This document shows positions 32,087 to 43,009 of a DNA stretch of 64,000 nucleotides, in pieces (position 1 is the first letter of the stretch; the number at the start of each line of letters is the position of its first letter). A program made the translations under genes and the position numbers. The notes beneath the pieces were generated by a model. The model did not search any database, was not told the origin of the DNA, and saw only the letters and a program-made list of their open reading frames with translations. Source of the stretch: Onthophagus taurus (Eukaryota; Arthropoda; Insecta; Coleoptera; Scarabaeidae); contig NC_091968.1 of assembly GCF_036711975.1 (NCBI RefSeq), positions 4,340,001 to 4,404,000 of the forward strand, in the 5' to 3' direction.

Positions 32087-32699
32087 ATGAGTGCTTACGA
32101 CATCGACGGTATCTTTCTGGCCGATGAGATAGAAAACGCAAAAATACACCACTTTCATCAACACGTTTTGCATAATAGCAACCAAAATAGCCTTCAAAAT
32201 TTCCATCAAAACAGTCTTCAACCGTCACCGAGTCATTCGAGGAGTCCATCGTTTCGGGACGATCGCAAACTTTTAAAAACATCTTCTTTAGATGACATTC
32301 GGAGGGGTTCGGTCGCTTCTTTTCATTCGTTTCACCAACCCAAAAGAAACTCTTCGAAGCGATCGAGAAGATCGCAGATAAGTTACGATGACAGAAAAAT
32401 ACCATCGAGAAGTTCAAGCTTTGGTGATGAAAAACGGAAAAGTTTGAGAAGAAAAAGTAACGCGAGAAGAAAAAGTGTCGCGTTAAGTGTTGAAGAAAAA
32501 GCCAAAGAGAGGCGAAGACGAAGAATCGTTTGTATCGTTATCGGGATGTTTCTCTTTTTACTTTTTGCTTCAGTTTCGGCTGTTGTTGTTACGTTAACGC
32601 ATCGATCGGAGTTTTTTTATGAGAACAAAACGACTATTTATTATACGTTTGCTCCCCATCCTAAAGTTGTTGATTCTGAGTTGTTTAAAAATCACGAAG
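32087..32699 (+). CDS. Exon B1, single-pass membrane protein, short form
   Basis: The start is MSAYDIDGIFLADEIENAK. The exon encodes 204 residues and ends AACACGAAG-like at a strong donor, GAAG|GTAAGTG (32700), in phase 1, the same phase as exon A3. Joined to 40204-40313 it gives 723 nt, or 240 aa. Layout: a His/Asn/Gln-rich start, repeated Ser/Arg blocks with many RRxS-type phosphorylation-like sites (RRGSVASF, RRKSNARRKSVALS), RRRRR at 143-147, one membrane helix at about 147-169 (IVCIVIGMFLFLLFASVSAV) and an outside segment with a glycosylation site, NKT, at 180-182. The basic side predicts a cytoplasmic N-terminus. A and B have the same layout (Ser/Arg-rich, polybasic, one helix) with little sequence identity. 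The function is unknown to me. Confidence 0.72.
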
Positions 32700-33471
32700 G
32701 TAAGTGTCAGTTAACTTGTTGATTTTAACATTGACCCTTCCTTGTTTGAGGAATTTCGCATGGGATTTGGTGACTTATTATTTATTAGGTTTTGAAGGGC
32801 TTTTAAATCTATCTCTGCTAGGGATGGTGCTTCTTGTTCCTCATGACGTGGCGAGAAGGCGCAATGTTGTTTTTTTGCTTATTAAAACTTAAAAAAATTT
32901 TAAAACATTTAAAATTTAAGTGTATTATATACCTGGAATTTCATATAACTTACAATACAATATAAATTGATGCAAAAGAGTCTTTCATATAACTTTTTGG
33001 TCAAAACCACTTCCCCTCCAAGTTACAGCTTTCTAAAATTAGGGAAAAAAATTGTTTTTCTTTAATAAATTCACTATGGAGGAATTTGGAAGGATGAAAT
33101 TTGGCAGATAACTATTACTAATAAGGTGACATTTTTTGACGATTTTTATAACCCTATAATATAATTACAAGGGGGTGAAAAAATCCACCCCTATAATACT
33201 TTGTATTAGAACTTTTTAATGCGTCCACATTTTTTTATTTAGAAACTTGATTTAAATAGAGGTATTTTTTGTCTCTTAATATTTTCTCCTAAAATCGTTA
33301 GTTTATCCATTAAAAATACTTAAACCTATTTGACATAAATTCAGAGATTGGTAATTATTTGTTTAAAAATATCAAGTAGGCAAGTATCATAATGACAAAT
33401 ATTTTCATTGTTTTGATTTTGTCCGTATTATTTTTGTAAACTAAAACAATTATTGCTTAATTAGTAACACA

Positions 33472-34425
33472 ATGGCAAACTACACAAACGCCAAAATGGC
33501 AGACATGCAGTTTGTGTATGGTCGTGCTAATGGAAATGGGTTAGAAGCTAGAAGGCTTTACGCTAAGTTATATTCAGAACGTACACTACTTCATCACAGC
33601 ATATTTCCGCGTATTCATCAACGTCTTCGAGAAGATGGACGTTTTTTAAGAAGAATTGTCGATTGCGGACGTTCACGAGAAGTACGTAATGTAGCACTAG
33701 AGGAAGTTCTTAATTTAGCCATTCCAGCGTGTTTAGGATTTTAAAAGAACAACTTTTGTATCCTTATCATCTGCAACGTGTTCAAGCGCTCTTACCGCGA
33801 GATTTTTAACCTGGGTTAATTTTTTGCCAATGGATTCTTCAAATGGTTACACAAACCCCGCAGTTTTTATGTCGTATTTTGTTTACTGATGAGGCGAATA
33901 TTTTAAAAAAATCCATCAGAAATTTTTATAATAATCACATATGGGCTGAAGAAAATCGACATAAAATTGTTGAATCCAATTTTCAACTCCAATTTTCATT
34001 AAATGTGTGGCTTGGGGTCATTGACAATTATTTAATTGGACCATATTTTCTTCCAATGAGATTAAATGGAGACGCATACTGTAATTTCCTCGAAGAGGAG
34101 TTGCCCCTGCTTCTTGATGACGTTTCGATAGAAATCAGGTTTCACGTTTCAATAGACGAAGTTTATACAAATCGTTGAATAGGCCGCGGTGATCCTCAGA
34201 ATTGGCCAGCAGATCTCCGGAATTAAATCTACTAGATTTCTGTCTTTGAGGTTTTCTTAAAACCCTGGTTTATTCAACTCCTGTTGAAAATATCAATGAT
34301 TTACGGAATCGTATCATCGCATCATGTGCGAAGAATACGAAATGGAATGAGGCGAAGGGTAGAATCGTGCGTCGTTGCTGAGGGGCGGCATTTTCAACAT
34401 TTACTATGATTATAGTAGACGCCAC
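33472..34425 (+). pseudogene. Broken DUF4817/DDE_3 mariner-type transposase
   Basis: It begins MANYTNAKMADMQFVYGRAN with the same N-terminal HTH layout as the intact transposase (ARRLYAKLYSER, FPRIHQRLREDG). Frame shifts near 33740 lead to ILFTDEANILKKS (first Asp) and the NVWLGVIDNYLIGPYFLP block. After a gap around 34150 (the QDGAPPHF motif is lost), IGRGDPQNWPA and NLLDFCLWG-like sequence follow in other frames to about 34420. The second catalytic Asp region is missing and several frame breaks exist, so it is inactive. Confidence 0.8.
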
Positions 34426-34652
34426 GAGAGCTGGCAGTAAATCATCGTTTTCCGCTGTTACAAATACCATACGTAGTTCACAAACCGCTAGAGAGTAATG
34501 TGTGTTAGAAAGAGATAGCATTACTTTAATACGTCTGCTGTACAATTCAAATGGCCACGTCGAAAAAGTACGTCTGTTCTTCTAAGGGATGTAACTCTAT
34601 AATTATAACCTCAAATCGAAACGTCTTGTGAGCGTTGTCATGAATCTGTTAA

Positions 34653-35585
34653 TAGCTTTGTTCGTTGGGACTGCACTACTTGCACTCACTTGCACTAAGC
34701 AATTTAGTGCAGATGTTGTGTGTTCGTTGGGGATAGTGCAGTTTAGTGCAGTTGCACTCATACTGTTCGTTGAGCCATGTGCAGTGCAATTTAGTGCAGC
34801 CGGTGCAAGTTAGTGCAGATTTTGTTGCACCTGCTTTCGATTAAGTTCAATAAGTGCAGTTTAATGCAGTATAACTAAAATGGCGGAATATTTGAAAACG
34901 TGTTTTGTAATAATTAATATTAATATTAAATATTAAGAAATAAAACCTTATAATAATTAATATTTGTTGTATAAGAGAACACAGTATATTCAATCCCAGT
35001 AGAGGCAGTAGAAAACTACCCCTACTTTTTTGGAATAATTTAAAAACTACCCTGTCGATTTTGGCTTCATTAAATACACTTATAGTACATTTAAAAATAT
35101 TAACTATGTGTTTTTTCTCATTTAGGGGTAGCTGGGGTTAACTACTCTCTCCACCCCAAATTTTTTTTTTCAAGTGCTGCTTATCGATTTTGGTGCAATT
35201 TAGCATGTGATTTCTTTATACGTTAAGTAGTACTTTTGAAAGAACTAATAAGGGTTAGTAGTTTGGGGTAGAAAATATATTTTACTAATAATTGAAAAAA
35301 ATAAAAAATAATAATAATATAATAATAATTGATGAATCGCTACCAAAAAAACATTCTGCAATGATTTCATTTTCCACGAGTATTTCGCTGACAATCTCCT
35401 GTTCGTCCATTTCAAATATTATACAGTTTTTTTTATAAAAATCTGTTCGTTGCGACCACGGTTTATACACTTTTCTGACCTGCACTAAGTTGACATGACA
35501 TTGCACTGACTTACACTTCATTGCACTATGACGTCATACGAGTGCCATGTCGTGCAGAGTAGTGCAGTCCCAACGAACAAAGCTA
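34653..35585. mobile_element. Nested inverted-repeat element rich in GTGCA motifs
   Basis: The ends TAGCTTTGTTCGTTGGGACTG (34653) and the exact inverse (35585) share about 27 bp. The left subterminal 200 bp carries many GCAGTTTAGTGCAGTT-like motifs, and the right carries the inverse (ATTGCACTGACTTACACTTC). The termini and clustered motifs suggest a PIF/Harbinger or hAT relative; target duplication is ambiguous. A 78-codon minus-strand frame (35285-35521) has an acidic segment, MDEQEIVSEILVENEIIAE, but no recognised domain. Confidence 0.65.
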
Positions 35586-36385
35586 ATGTTTTCACAAGCC
35601 GAAAATGTTTTCATTGAAAGGAAAATCATTAAATAATATCTTTGACAATGTTTGACATATAACCTCCATTAATAACATACCACATTTAAATGTATGTGGT
35701 GAAATAATCTAAGTCGTACGTCCATATCTTGATTCATACCATTTTTAAGCGATCTGTCACTGCCAGCTCTCGTGGTTTCTACTATATTAATATTTTGTTA
35801 ACGTTATTATTTGTTTTTGTAGTTTTGTTAATTGTTATTGTCTGTGTATTATATTTTTTTTTGTTTTGATTCAATTAACAATTTTGGAAGAAACTGTTCT
35901 TAATATTTAAAAATTTGTCATTATGACATCAGTCTACTTGATATTTTTATATAAATAATAACCATACTGTGAATTTGTGTCAAATAGGTCTGAGTACTAT
36001 TTTATTTTTTTATGGACAAACTAACAATTTTAGGAGAAAATGTTAAGAGACAAAAAAGTTGCATATTGAATACCTCTATTTAAATCAATTTTTTAAATAG
36101 AAAAATGTAGACGCATTAAAAAGTTGTGATGCGAAGTATCATAGGGTTGGATTTTTTTTGCCCCCTAATAAAAACATATTAGGGTTATAAAAATCGTCAA
36201 AAATGTCACCTTATTAGTAATAGTTATATGCCAAATTTCATCCTTATTAAATTAAAGAAAAACAATTTTTTTCGCTAATTCTAGAGGGCTGTAACTTGGA
36301 GAAGAAGTGGTTTTGACCAAAAAGTTATATGAAAATCCCCCTTAATTTTCGCTGAAAAATCTCGTTAGATACACCATGTATATGA

Positions 36386-36529
36386 ATGCAGTAATCATAC
36401 TTACGAAACTGCTGTGTACTTGCACTGTCCCACATAAAATGCAACATAGCTTAATAGTAAAGGCATTGGGTAGTTTCGCAAAGGAAAAGCTTTCTTGCTT
36501 GGAAAAGATGATGTCCTTATGATAACTCT
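36386..36529. other. Short stretch resembling the right flank of satellite array 1
   Basis: GGCATTGGGTAGTTTCGCAA followed by AGGAAAAG here is nearly the inverse of sequence at 1998-2030 beside satellite array 1, so the two satellite loci share non-satellite flanking DNA. Confidence 0.45.
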
Positions 36530-37420
36530 GAGTTTCCGTCTTAAGAGACGCACGGCTAACTCGAATGTTTCTAGTTCTAGGATTAGTTCTTGTTTTACAC
36601 TAGCACTGTTACTATGTAGACTTAACACTATACGTAGAACTAGAATGATTTGGGTTTAGCCGTCTTTAGAGACGTGCGGATAGTTCCAGTTTTACACTTG
36701 CACTGTCACTAGAACTAACATCAGACCTAGAACTAGAAACATTTGGGTTTAGTCGTCTTTAGACACGTGCGGCTAAACCCAAATGATTCTAGTTCTACTA
36801 AGGCCCGTTACTACCAAACCAATGCTATCTGTCAGTTAAGCTATCTATAAGATACAATTTATATCGTAGATAACAGGGTCGTACGTACTACCACCTCAAT
36901 TTATCTCATAGTTAATAAATCCTTGAGATAACCAAGGAATCTAGGGATTTAGGAGTCTATTATATTAAATTGGCAGTTCTATGTGACCAAAAGACCTACT
37001 ATTAGGTATTTTGATGATATTCTAACCTGTTCTAACCTTAAAATTAAAATTTGGAAATGGAGACTGAGAAAAGGCGACAAACCACCAATTTCATCAAAGA
37101 AGAATGCGAACATCTTCTTGAATTTTGATAGTAAACCAATTTTAGACATTTTGACGTATTAGACAGTGTTTATTTTGATCATTTGAGGCAATTTTGGATA
37201 CACTTTTAAATAATTTTGGACAACTAAACTAATACTAGAAGAAGCACAATACTAGAACTAGAAACTTTCGATTTTAAAACAAGCGTTTGACGTTTCGGAT
37301 ACCATGTTGCAACCTTCTTCAGAAATAAGTTAGAAGTGTCGGAAATGTCAAACGCCTTTTCAAAAGACGCACGGCTAAACTCCAAAGTTTCTAGGTTTAG
37401 TGTTATTTCTAGTGTAGTTC
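36530..37420. repeat. Hairpin satellite fragments with unique insert
   Basis: Satellite units lie at 36530-36805 and 37235-37420. The DNA between (36810-37230) is AT-rich with no ORF or recognised element. The hairpin core GGGTTTAG(T/C)CGTCTTTAGA is present at about 36745. Confidence 0.7.
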
Positions 37421-37915
37421 AACTAATGTTATGTTTAATTTTAGGCTATTTGAATAATTTTAGACATTTTTATAAAAATTTATATGAATTTGAACAAATT
37501 TTTGCGATTTTAAACAATTGTAGTGCAAAATTACATAATCTTAGATACAGTTTGAACATTATAGACCAGTTTTTAACGTTTATGTTCACAATTTAGGACA
37601 AATTTAGACAATTTCGTAAAGGTTTAATGAAGTTTGGTTTTAAACCATTCGCTGCTTTTCAAAGAACACAGCACTACATGATTCACGGATCTTTTGACGA
37701 TTGAAAGAAACATAGTGGCAGCGAATCAATTAATATGATTCGAAATGCATGTATCTGCAGAATCCGATATTCGCACGTGTTGTTAACGTTATGTTAATGT
37801 TCTATGAACAGATTGTAATTATAAGTACCTCTATGAAACGTACTAAAATTGAAATATTTACTAAAAAATACTTACTACTTCATACAATTGTACTATAAAA
37901 ACAGCTCAGGGTGAG
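37421..37915. other. Gene-free stretch
   Basis: AT-rich DNA. The open frame at 37336-37596 starts in satellite sequence and has no recognised domain. Nothing else is seen. Confidence 0.35.
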
Positions 37916-38420
37916 CCTTAGCCTGCTTCACGGCTTCCCGCCATCCATCTCGGCTTGAAGTTCTGCCTTTCCAATTTCACACCTTCATACTCAGAAAATC
38001 CCTCTCCAGTTCATGCTTGCAGCGATTTCGAGATTAACCTTGGCATCATCTTCCTGGCATGTTAGACGCGAACATTCTTCTTGGTAGCCGGTGATTTGCC
38101 ATTCTCATGACATGTCCAAACCACCTGAGACGTTTGACCTTTATGAAACGTACAATGTTTTCTCTCTCTAGGATACCTTCAATCTCTGCGTTCGTTCGTA
38201 TTCGCCATATTCGTCTAATTATTTTTCTTTCAAAAACAAGAAGTTTCTTTGTATCGCTAGCTGTCAAGCTCCATGTGTCTGATCCATATGTGATAACCGG
38301 CATAATCAGAGTTTTGTATATCCTTGATTTTGGTTGTTCTGGAGACGATTCTAGACCTGATAAACGTTTTGTTAGCGTAGTAAGTAGGCTCTATTAGCAG
38401 CAAGTATACTCCCTTGTGGT
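37916..38420 (-). pseudogene. LINE fragment, C-terminal part of an endonuclease-RT protein
   Basis: On the minus strand, NRAYYANKTFIRSRIVSRTT-like residues lead (with one frameshift) into MPVITYGSDTWSLTASDTKK, IIRRIWRIRTNAEIEGI and FIKVKRLRWFGHVMRM (38303-38046). These match the C-terminal part of RTE-type LINEs (TYGSETWTL..., LRWFGHVxRM). It is truncated at both ends and frameshifted. Confidence 0.75.
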
Positions 38421-39500
38421 AGTATACTACCTTTTCCATTACAATATATGACAAACCAAATTCAACTTCCTCCCTCTCCTCGTCCTAACCACCTCCCTCA
38501 TCCATTCCCAGTCTTCTCCCCCCTATTCCAGAATCTGTCTTCGGTTCCTTTCCTCTTCTCTCAGCTCGCTACATCCTCTTAACATATGTTCTAGCGTTTC
38601 CCAATCCTCTCCACATCGTCCGCCCAGTACCTGTTTTCTCTCTCCTCATTGCCACAAAAGTATCCTTTTCCTTTCCTCATCAAGTATTTTGGAAACCCCT
38701 CCGTCATTATGTCCCCTCATTATATCTTTTATTGTATCTTCCCTCTCGTATCAGCGTCCTTTTCTCCTGTCTCTGGACATCCCTATTCCTTGGAAAGTTG
38801 GGATTCAATTTGCATCGTTGAGATGTGTGAAATCAAAAAGGTATGAGTCAACAGTGTTAAATAGTTTATTAGACTAACTTTTCAGTGCTACAGCTGTTTC
38901 GGCAAAATTGCCTTCCTCAGGCACGTTGACTCGTTGACGTCATCCCTATTCCTGTCACTTAACTCCCCTCACATCAACACCCCTTCCCTTCTTTTGTTAC
39001 TTATCTCTGCCTCCGAATAACCTGTCCTTTTGTAATATTCCCTTCTTTCTTCTATACCATATCTAATCTTCCCCTCCCTAACTTCCAACATTCCCCTAGG
39101 ATCCCGCAGTATGGTCTTTTATCATTTCTTCATATTTAACTGCTCTTCTGCCTGTCTCCACACACATTTTATCCACCTTAACAATATACCCCTGTGTCCC
39201 TCGCCAGACTCAGAAACCATCTCCAGTACCGATTGTGTACGTCCTGACCTGCACCATCGCCTTATTTGCCCTTTTAGCAATCTTCTTCACATGCGCCGCG
39301 TCCTTCTTATCCTCCCTGGATCTGTACCCCAGATATGTGAATTCTCTCAGCTCCTCAATCTCTCCTATTCTCTCTATATCGGAGCCAATTCGGTTTGTAT
39401 TGTTTATTTTGGCTCCCAGACACCACCTACATGATACATCGAATTTAAAAACGTACAAAGCGGAAATACTTACTGTCAGTCTTACTGCAACTTTAAAATA
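38421..39500 (-). pseudogene. Second decayed LINE fragment
   Basis: The minus frame 39458-39210 encodes EIEELREFTYLGYRSRED and HVKKIAKRANKAMVQV, the thumb/C-terminal region of another insect LINE RT. Downstream, near 38720-38630, MTEGFPKYLMRKGK and CGNEERENRYW match the same class's C-terminal zinc-knuckle-like region. Many stops are present. The strand composition (C/T-rich on +) comes from the Glu/Arg-rich coding of this class. A short insert at about 38835-38940 breaks it. Confidence 0.6.
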
Positions 39501-40203
39501 ACCATCAAAGCCTGTTTAAAAATAGAATAACAATATAGATAAAAAGTATAAAAATTTTTACGTTTGTTTCTTAAACGAATAATTTAAAATTGACGTAAAC
39601 AAGGTTGTAAAAACATTCTTTTTCAATATGACTAGTTTATTATGATTATTATTGAGATTTATGAGTACATCTTCTCTTTTATTTGCTTCCACAAGACACA
39701 ATTTTCAACAAAAGATTTTATGCCTTCTCAAAAAGATATAAAATCTTTGTTTTTGATTGCATGCATGAGGCTGTAAAAGTTTGTTTTAAAGGAAATGTAC
39801 AACTTTATTATATAAGTCTTATAAATTTATAAATCAATTCTGAAGTGAATAAAAACTTTGTGTTATGATTTCAAAGTTGTGTTTTGAAAGCTTCAAAACA
39901 ACTCTTCGTCAAATTTCGCTATTTAATGTTCTTAGAAACACCACATCTAAAATCTTTGAGATTCATCCCACAAACAACAACTCTCTTGGTTATAATAAGA
40001 AATAAGCGCTTATATTCTCTCCCACCTCTTTAGAGCAACCTCTAAAACCTATTTTTAATGTCCATAATCGTTTTTAAACACCACCTCCATTCCGTTGTTA
40101 TTGTAACGTCTTGAAAATTTATTAATAACAATCAGTTTCTCAAGATAGAAAGAAAGCGAAAATATAATTTTAGATTATTGGAATGATTTTTTTTTTGTTT
40201 CAG
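39501..40203. other. Intron sequence before the shared last exon
   Basis: AT-rich, with no ORF or repeat recognised. It ends in a strong acceptor, a T-rich tract then TTTCAG at 40198-40203. Confidence 0.6.
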
Positions 40204-40313
40204 TACGCAAAGAGAATCAGGAACTGATTAATTCCATCAATAGAGAACATTCGACGTCATCAACGACGTCCATCTCATCAACAAATTCGTCATCGGCCGT
40301 TTCAAAAGACTGA
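40204..40313 (+). CDS. Shared last coding exon of the alternative-promoter locus
   Basis: The exon enters in phase 1 after TTTGTTTCAG and ends at TGA 40311-40313. With the G left by either A3 or B1 it reads VRKENQELINSINREHS, then a Ser/Thr-rich end (TSSTTSISSTNSSSAVSKD). This gives the same 36-residue tail to both forms, predicted to lie outside the cell or in a lumen. It is too short for an ORF caller. The phase match with two independent, well-supported donors is the main evidence. No other start codon could use this exon alone. Confidence 0.72.
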
Positions 40314-41320
40314 CAACGGTTAAATTAGGTTGTTCTTGGCGTAAAAAAATGATAATTCCACTTGTTGTTATAGTCACTTTCTATATTTCAAAGAAACAAA
40401 TCAATTCCGATTGGTATCACAGGGAAAATGTTTTAAAATCATTACTACTTAATTATACGACTTAAACTAAAAGAATAAAGTAAAAATAAATAAAATTGAA
40501 TTTAAAATCAAATAATTGAAGACAATCTTAAAATAAAATATGCGTAAAAACTAGAATCAAACTGTGATACCGACTTTATCAAATAATATACAAAACGAAA
40601 ATATCTTTTTAGGTTTTGTTATTCTTAATTTGTAGCTTTAAGATTAAAGAAAAAAAAAATGATACGAATTTAAGATTGTTGCTGTTTGTGAAAAAGTGTT
40701 TAGACGTATAAAAGTATTTAAAAAGAACGTAAATTATAAAACGTAATTAATTACATTTGAATGTGATACCTTATTGCGAACCATCCAAAAAGCACAAGAG
40801 TATTAGAGACTTTTTTTCTAAAATCAAAATACTTAAAACATAGATGTTAATGAGAAAAAAAACGGAGTGAATTAATAAATAATAATACTTTAAAAATCGG
40901 TTTTAACGAAGAAAATACTTAGGACATATCAAATTGTTTCGTTTCAAATTACGTTACGTTACAGAAACGATTTTTAATGTATTATTTTTAAAAATTGATC
41001 AATATATACGTAAATTACCTTTAAAAAATAAATGAGATATCGATTTGTGGGTTATGTATTATACATAAATACAAATAAAAATTGCGTGTTTAGATTTGTG
41101 TCTAATAATCAACCAAAAAAAAAAAAAGTAATAAGTAAAAAAAGCAATTAAAAGTCAACGTTATAAGTGGACAATCAAAAAGGAATTACGAATATAAACT
41201 ACTTATTTATAAAAAAAATACGGATTATTGATCGTTTAATATCGATTTAAGAAATAATGATTGTGATTGTTAAATTTATGTGAGAAAAATAAATAAATTT
41301 AAAAGAATATATTGTAATGT
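40314..41320 (+). other. 3' UTR of the alternative-promoter locus
   Basis: About 1 kb of AT-rich non-coding DNA follows the stop. Candidate poly(A) signals (AATAAA) occur near 40483, 40873, 41023 and 41290. The last lies within the 68-bp block that is duplicated on the far side of satellite array 5. Confidence 0.45.
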
Positions 41321-41356
41321 TACTTGGGGTTTATTTAAAAATATGTAAAATGAAAA
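41289..41356. repeat. Left copy of the 68-bp direct repeat bordering satellite array 5
   Basis: ATAAATAAATTTAAAAGAAT and the following bases up to ATGTAAAATGAAAA recur at 42942-43009 with a single difference (CTTGGGG here, CTTGAGG there). The block belongs to the 3' end of the membrane-protein locus, not to the satellite. Confidence 0.9.
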
Positions 41357-42941
41357 ACTATCACTAGAACTAACACAAGTCCTAGAACTAGAATTATTCG
41401 GGTTTAGCCGTCTTTAGAGACGTGCGGCTAAACCCGAATGATTCTAATTCTAGGTCTTGTGTTAGTTCTAGTGATAGTGCTAGTGTAAAACTAGAACTAA
41501 TAATAGACGGCTAAACCCGAATGTTTCTAGTTCTAGGTCTAGTGTTAGTTCTAGTTTTACACTAGCACTGTTACTATGTAGAACTAACACTATACCTAGA
41601 ATCATTTGGGTTTAGCCGCACGTCTCTCAAGACAGCTAAACCCGAATGATTATAGTTCTAGGTCTTGTGTTAGTTCTAGTGATAGTGCTAGTGTAAAACT
41701 AGAACTAATACTAGACCTAGAACTAGAATCATTCGGGTTTAGCCGTCTTGAAAGACGTGCGGCTAAATCCGAATGTTTCTAGTTCTAGGTCTAGTATTAA
41801 TTCTAGTGACAGTGCTAAGTAGTGCCAGTCAACACTACATAGCGCTAGGTTGTGTATTGTTATTGAACTAAAATTAGAACTAACACAAGACCTAGAACTA
41901 GAATCATTCGGGTTTAGCCGTCTTGAAAGACGTGCGGCTAAATCCGAATGTTTCTAGTTCTAGGTCTAGTGTTAGTTCTAGTTTTACACTATCACTAGAA
42001 CTAACACAAGGCCTAGAACCAGAATCATTCAGTCGCACGTCTCTAAAGACGGCTAAACCCATATGATTCTAGTTCTAGGTATAGTGTTAGTTCCAGTTTT
42101 ACACTAGCATTATCACTAAAACTAACACAAGACCTAGAACTAGAATCATTCGGGTTTAGCCGTCTTGAGAGACGTCCGGCTAAATCCGAATGTTTCTAGT
42201 TCTAGGTCTAGTGTTAGTTCTAGTTTTACACTATCACTAGAACTAACACAAGGCCTAGAACCAGAATCATTCAGTCGCACGTCTCTAAAGACGGCTAAAC
42301 CCATATGATTCTAGTTCTAGGTATAGTGTTAGTTCCAGTTTTACACTAGCATTATCACTAAAACTAACACAAGACCTAGAACTAGAATCATGCGGGTTTA
42401 GCCGTCTTGAAAGACGTGCGGCTAAATCCGAATGTTTCTAGTTCTAGGTCTAGTATTAATTCTAGTGTCAGTGCTAAGTAGTGCCAGTCAACACTACATA
42501 GCGCTAGGTTGTGTATTGTTATTGAACTAAAACTAGAACTAACACAAGACCTAGAACTAGAATCATTCGGGTTTAGCCGTCTTGAAAGACGTGCGGCTAA
42601 ATCCGAATGTTTCTAGTTCTAGGTCTAGTGTTAGTTCTAGTTTTACACTAGCACTATCGCTAGAACTAACAAGACCTAGAACTAGAATCATTTGGGTTTA
42701 GCCGTCTTGAAAGACGTACGGCTAAATCCGAATGTTTCTAGTTCTAGGTCTAGTGTTAGTTCTAGTTTTACACTATCACTACAACTAACACAAGACCTAG
42801 AACCAGAATCATTCAGGTTTAGTCGCACGTCTCTAAAGACGGCTAAACCCATATGATTCTAGTTCTAAGTATAGTGTTAGTTCCAGTTTTACACTAGCAC
42901 TATCACTAAAACTAACACAAGACCTAGAACTAGAAACATTC
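41357..42941. repeat. Hairpin satellite array 5
   Basis: Units of the palindromic family run here: GGGTTTAGCCGTCTTGAAAG / ACGTGCGGCTAAATCCGAAT hairpins joined by CTAGTTCTAGGTCTAGTGTT arms. A higher-order repeat is visible: a block of about 140-150 bp around CACAAGGCCTAGAACCAGAA at 41990-42110 is repeated at 42235-42360, and a segment with AGTGCCAGTCAACACTACAT at about 41821 is repeated near 42480. Local homogenisation is therefore recent. Confidence 0.92.
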
Positions 42942-43009
42942 ATAAATAAATTTAAAAGAATATATTGTAATGTTACTTGAGGTTTATTTAAAAATATGTA
43001 AAATGAAAA
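42942..43009. repeat. Right copy of the 68-bp direct repeat bordering satellite array 5
   Basis: This is 67 of 68 identical to 41289-41356 and in the same orientation. Non-satellite DNA continues from 43010. Confidence 0.9.

Larger units (their letters stand above)
32920..36385. mobile_element. Decayed mariner-type element with very long inverted repeats
   Basis: The region 32985-33440 matches the reverse complement of about 35870-36330: CATATAACTTTTTGGTCAAA, GTGACATTTTTTGACGATTT, TTAAATAGAGGTATT and AAATATCAAGTAG all reappear inverted. The arms are about 450 bp with many differences and indels. Between them lie a broken transposase (33472-34420) and a nested element (34653-35585). Inner inverted blocks (CACGAGAGCTGGCAGT near 34440 and its inverse near 35765) border the nested part. 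Exact ends are unclear. This is an older relative of the intact element at 28534-30687. Confidence 0.7.

Noticed and set aside
32704-32892. 62-codon frame after exon B1
   Set aside because: It begins inside the donor region of exon B1 and has no family signature. It is best read as intron.
38107-39501. Several plus-strand frames of 65-107 codons
   Set aside because: They are antisense to decayed LINE coding sequence. The C/T-rich composition follows from Glu/Arg/Lys codons on the other strand.
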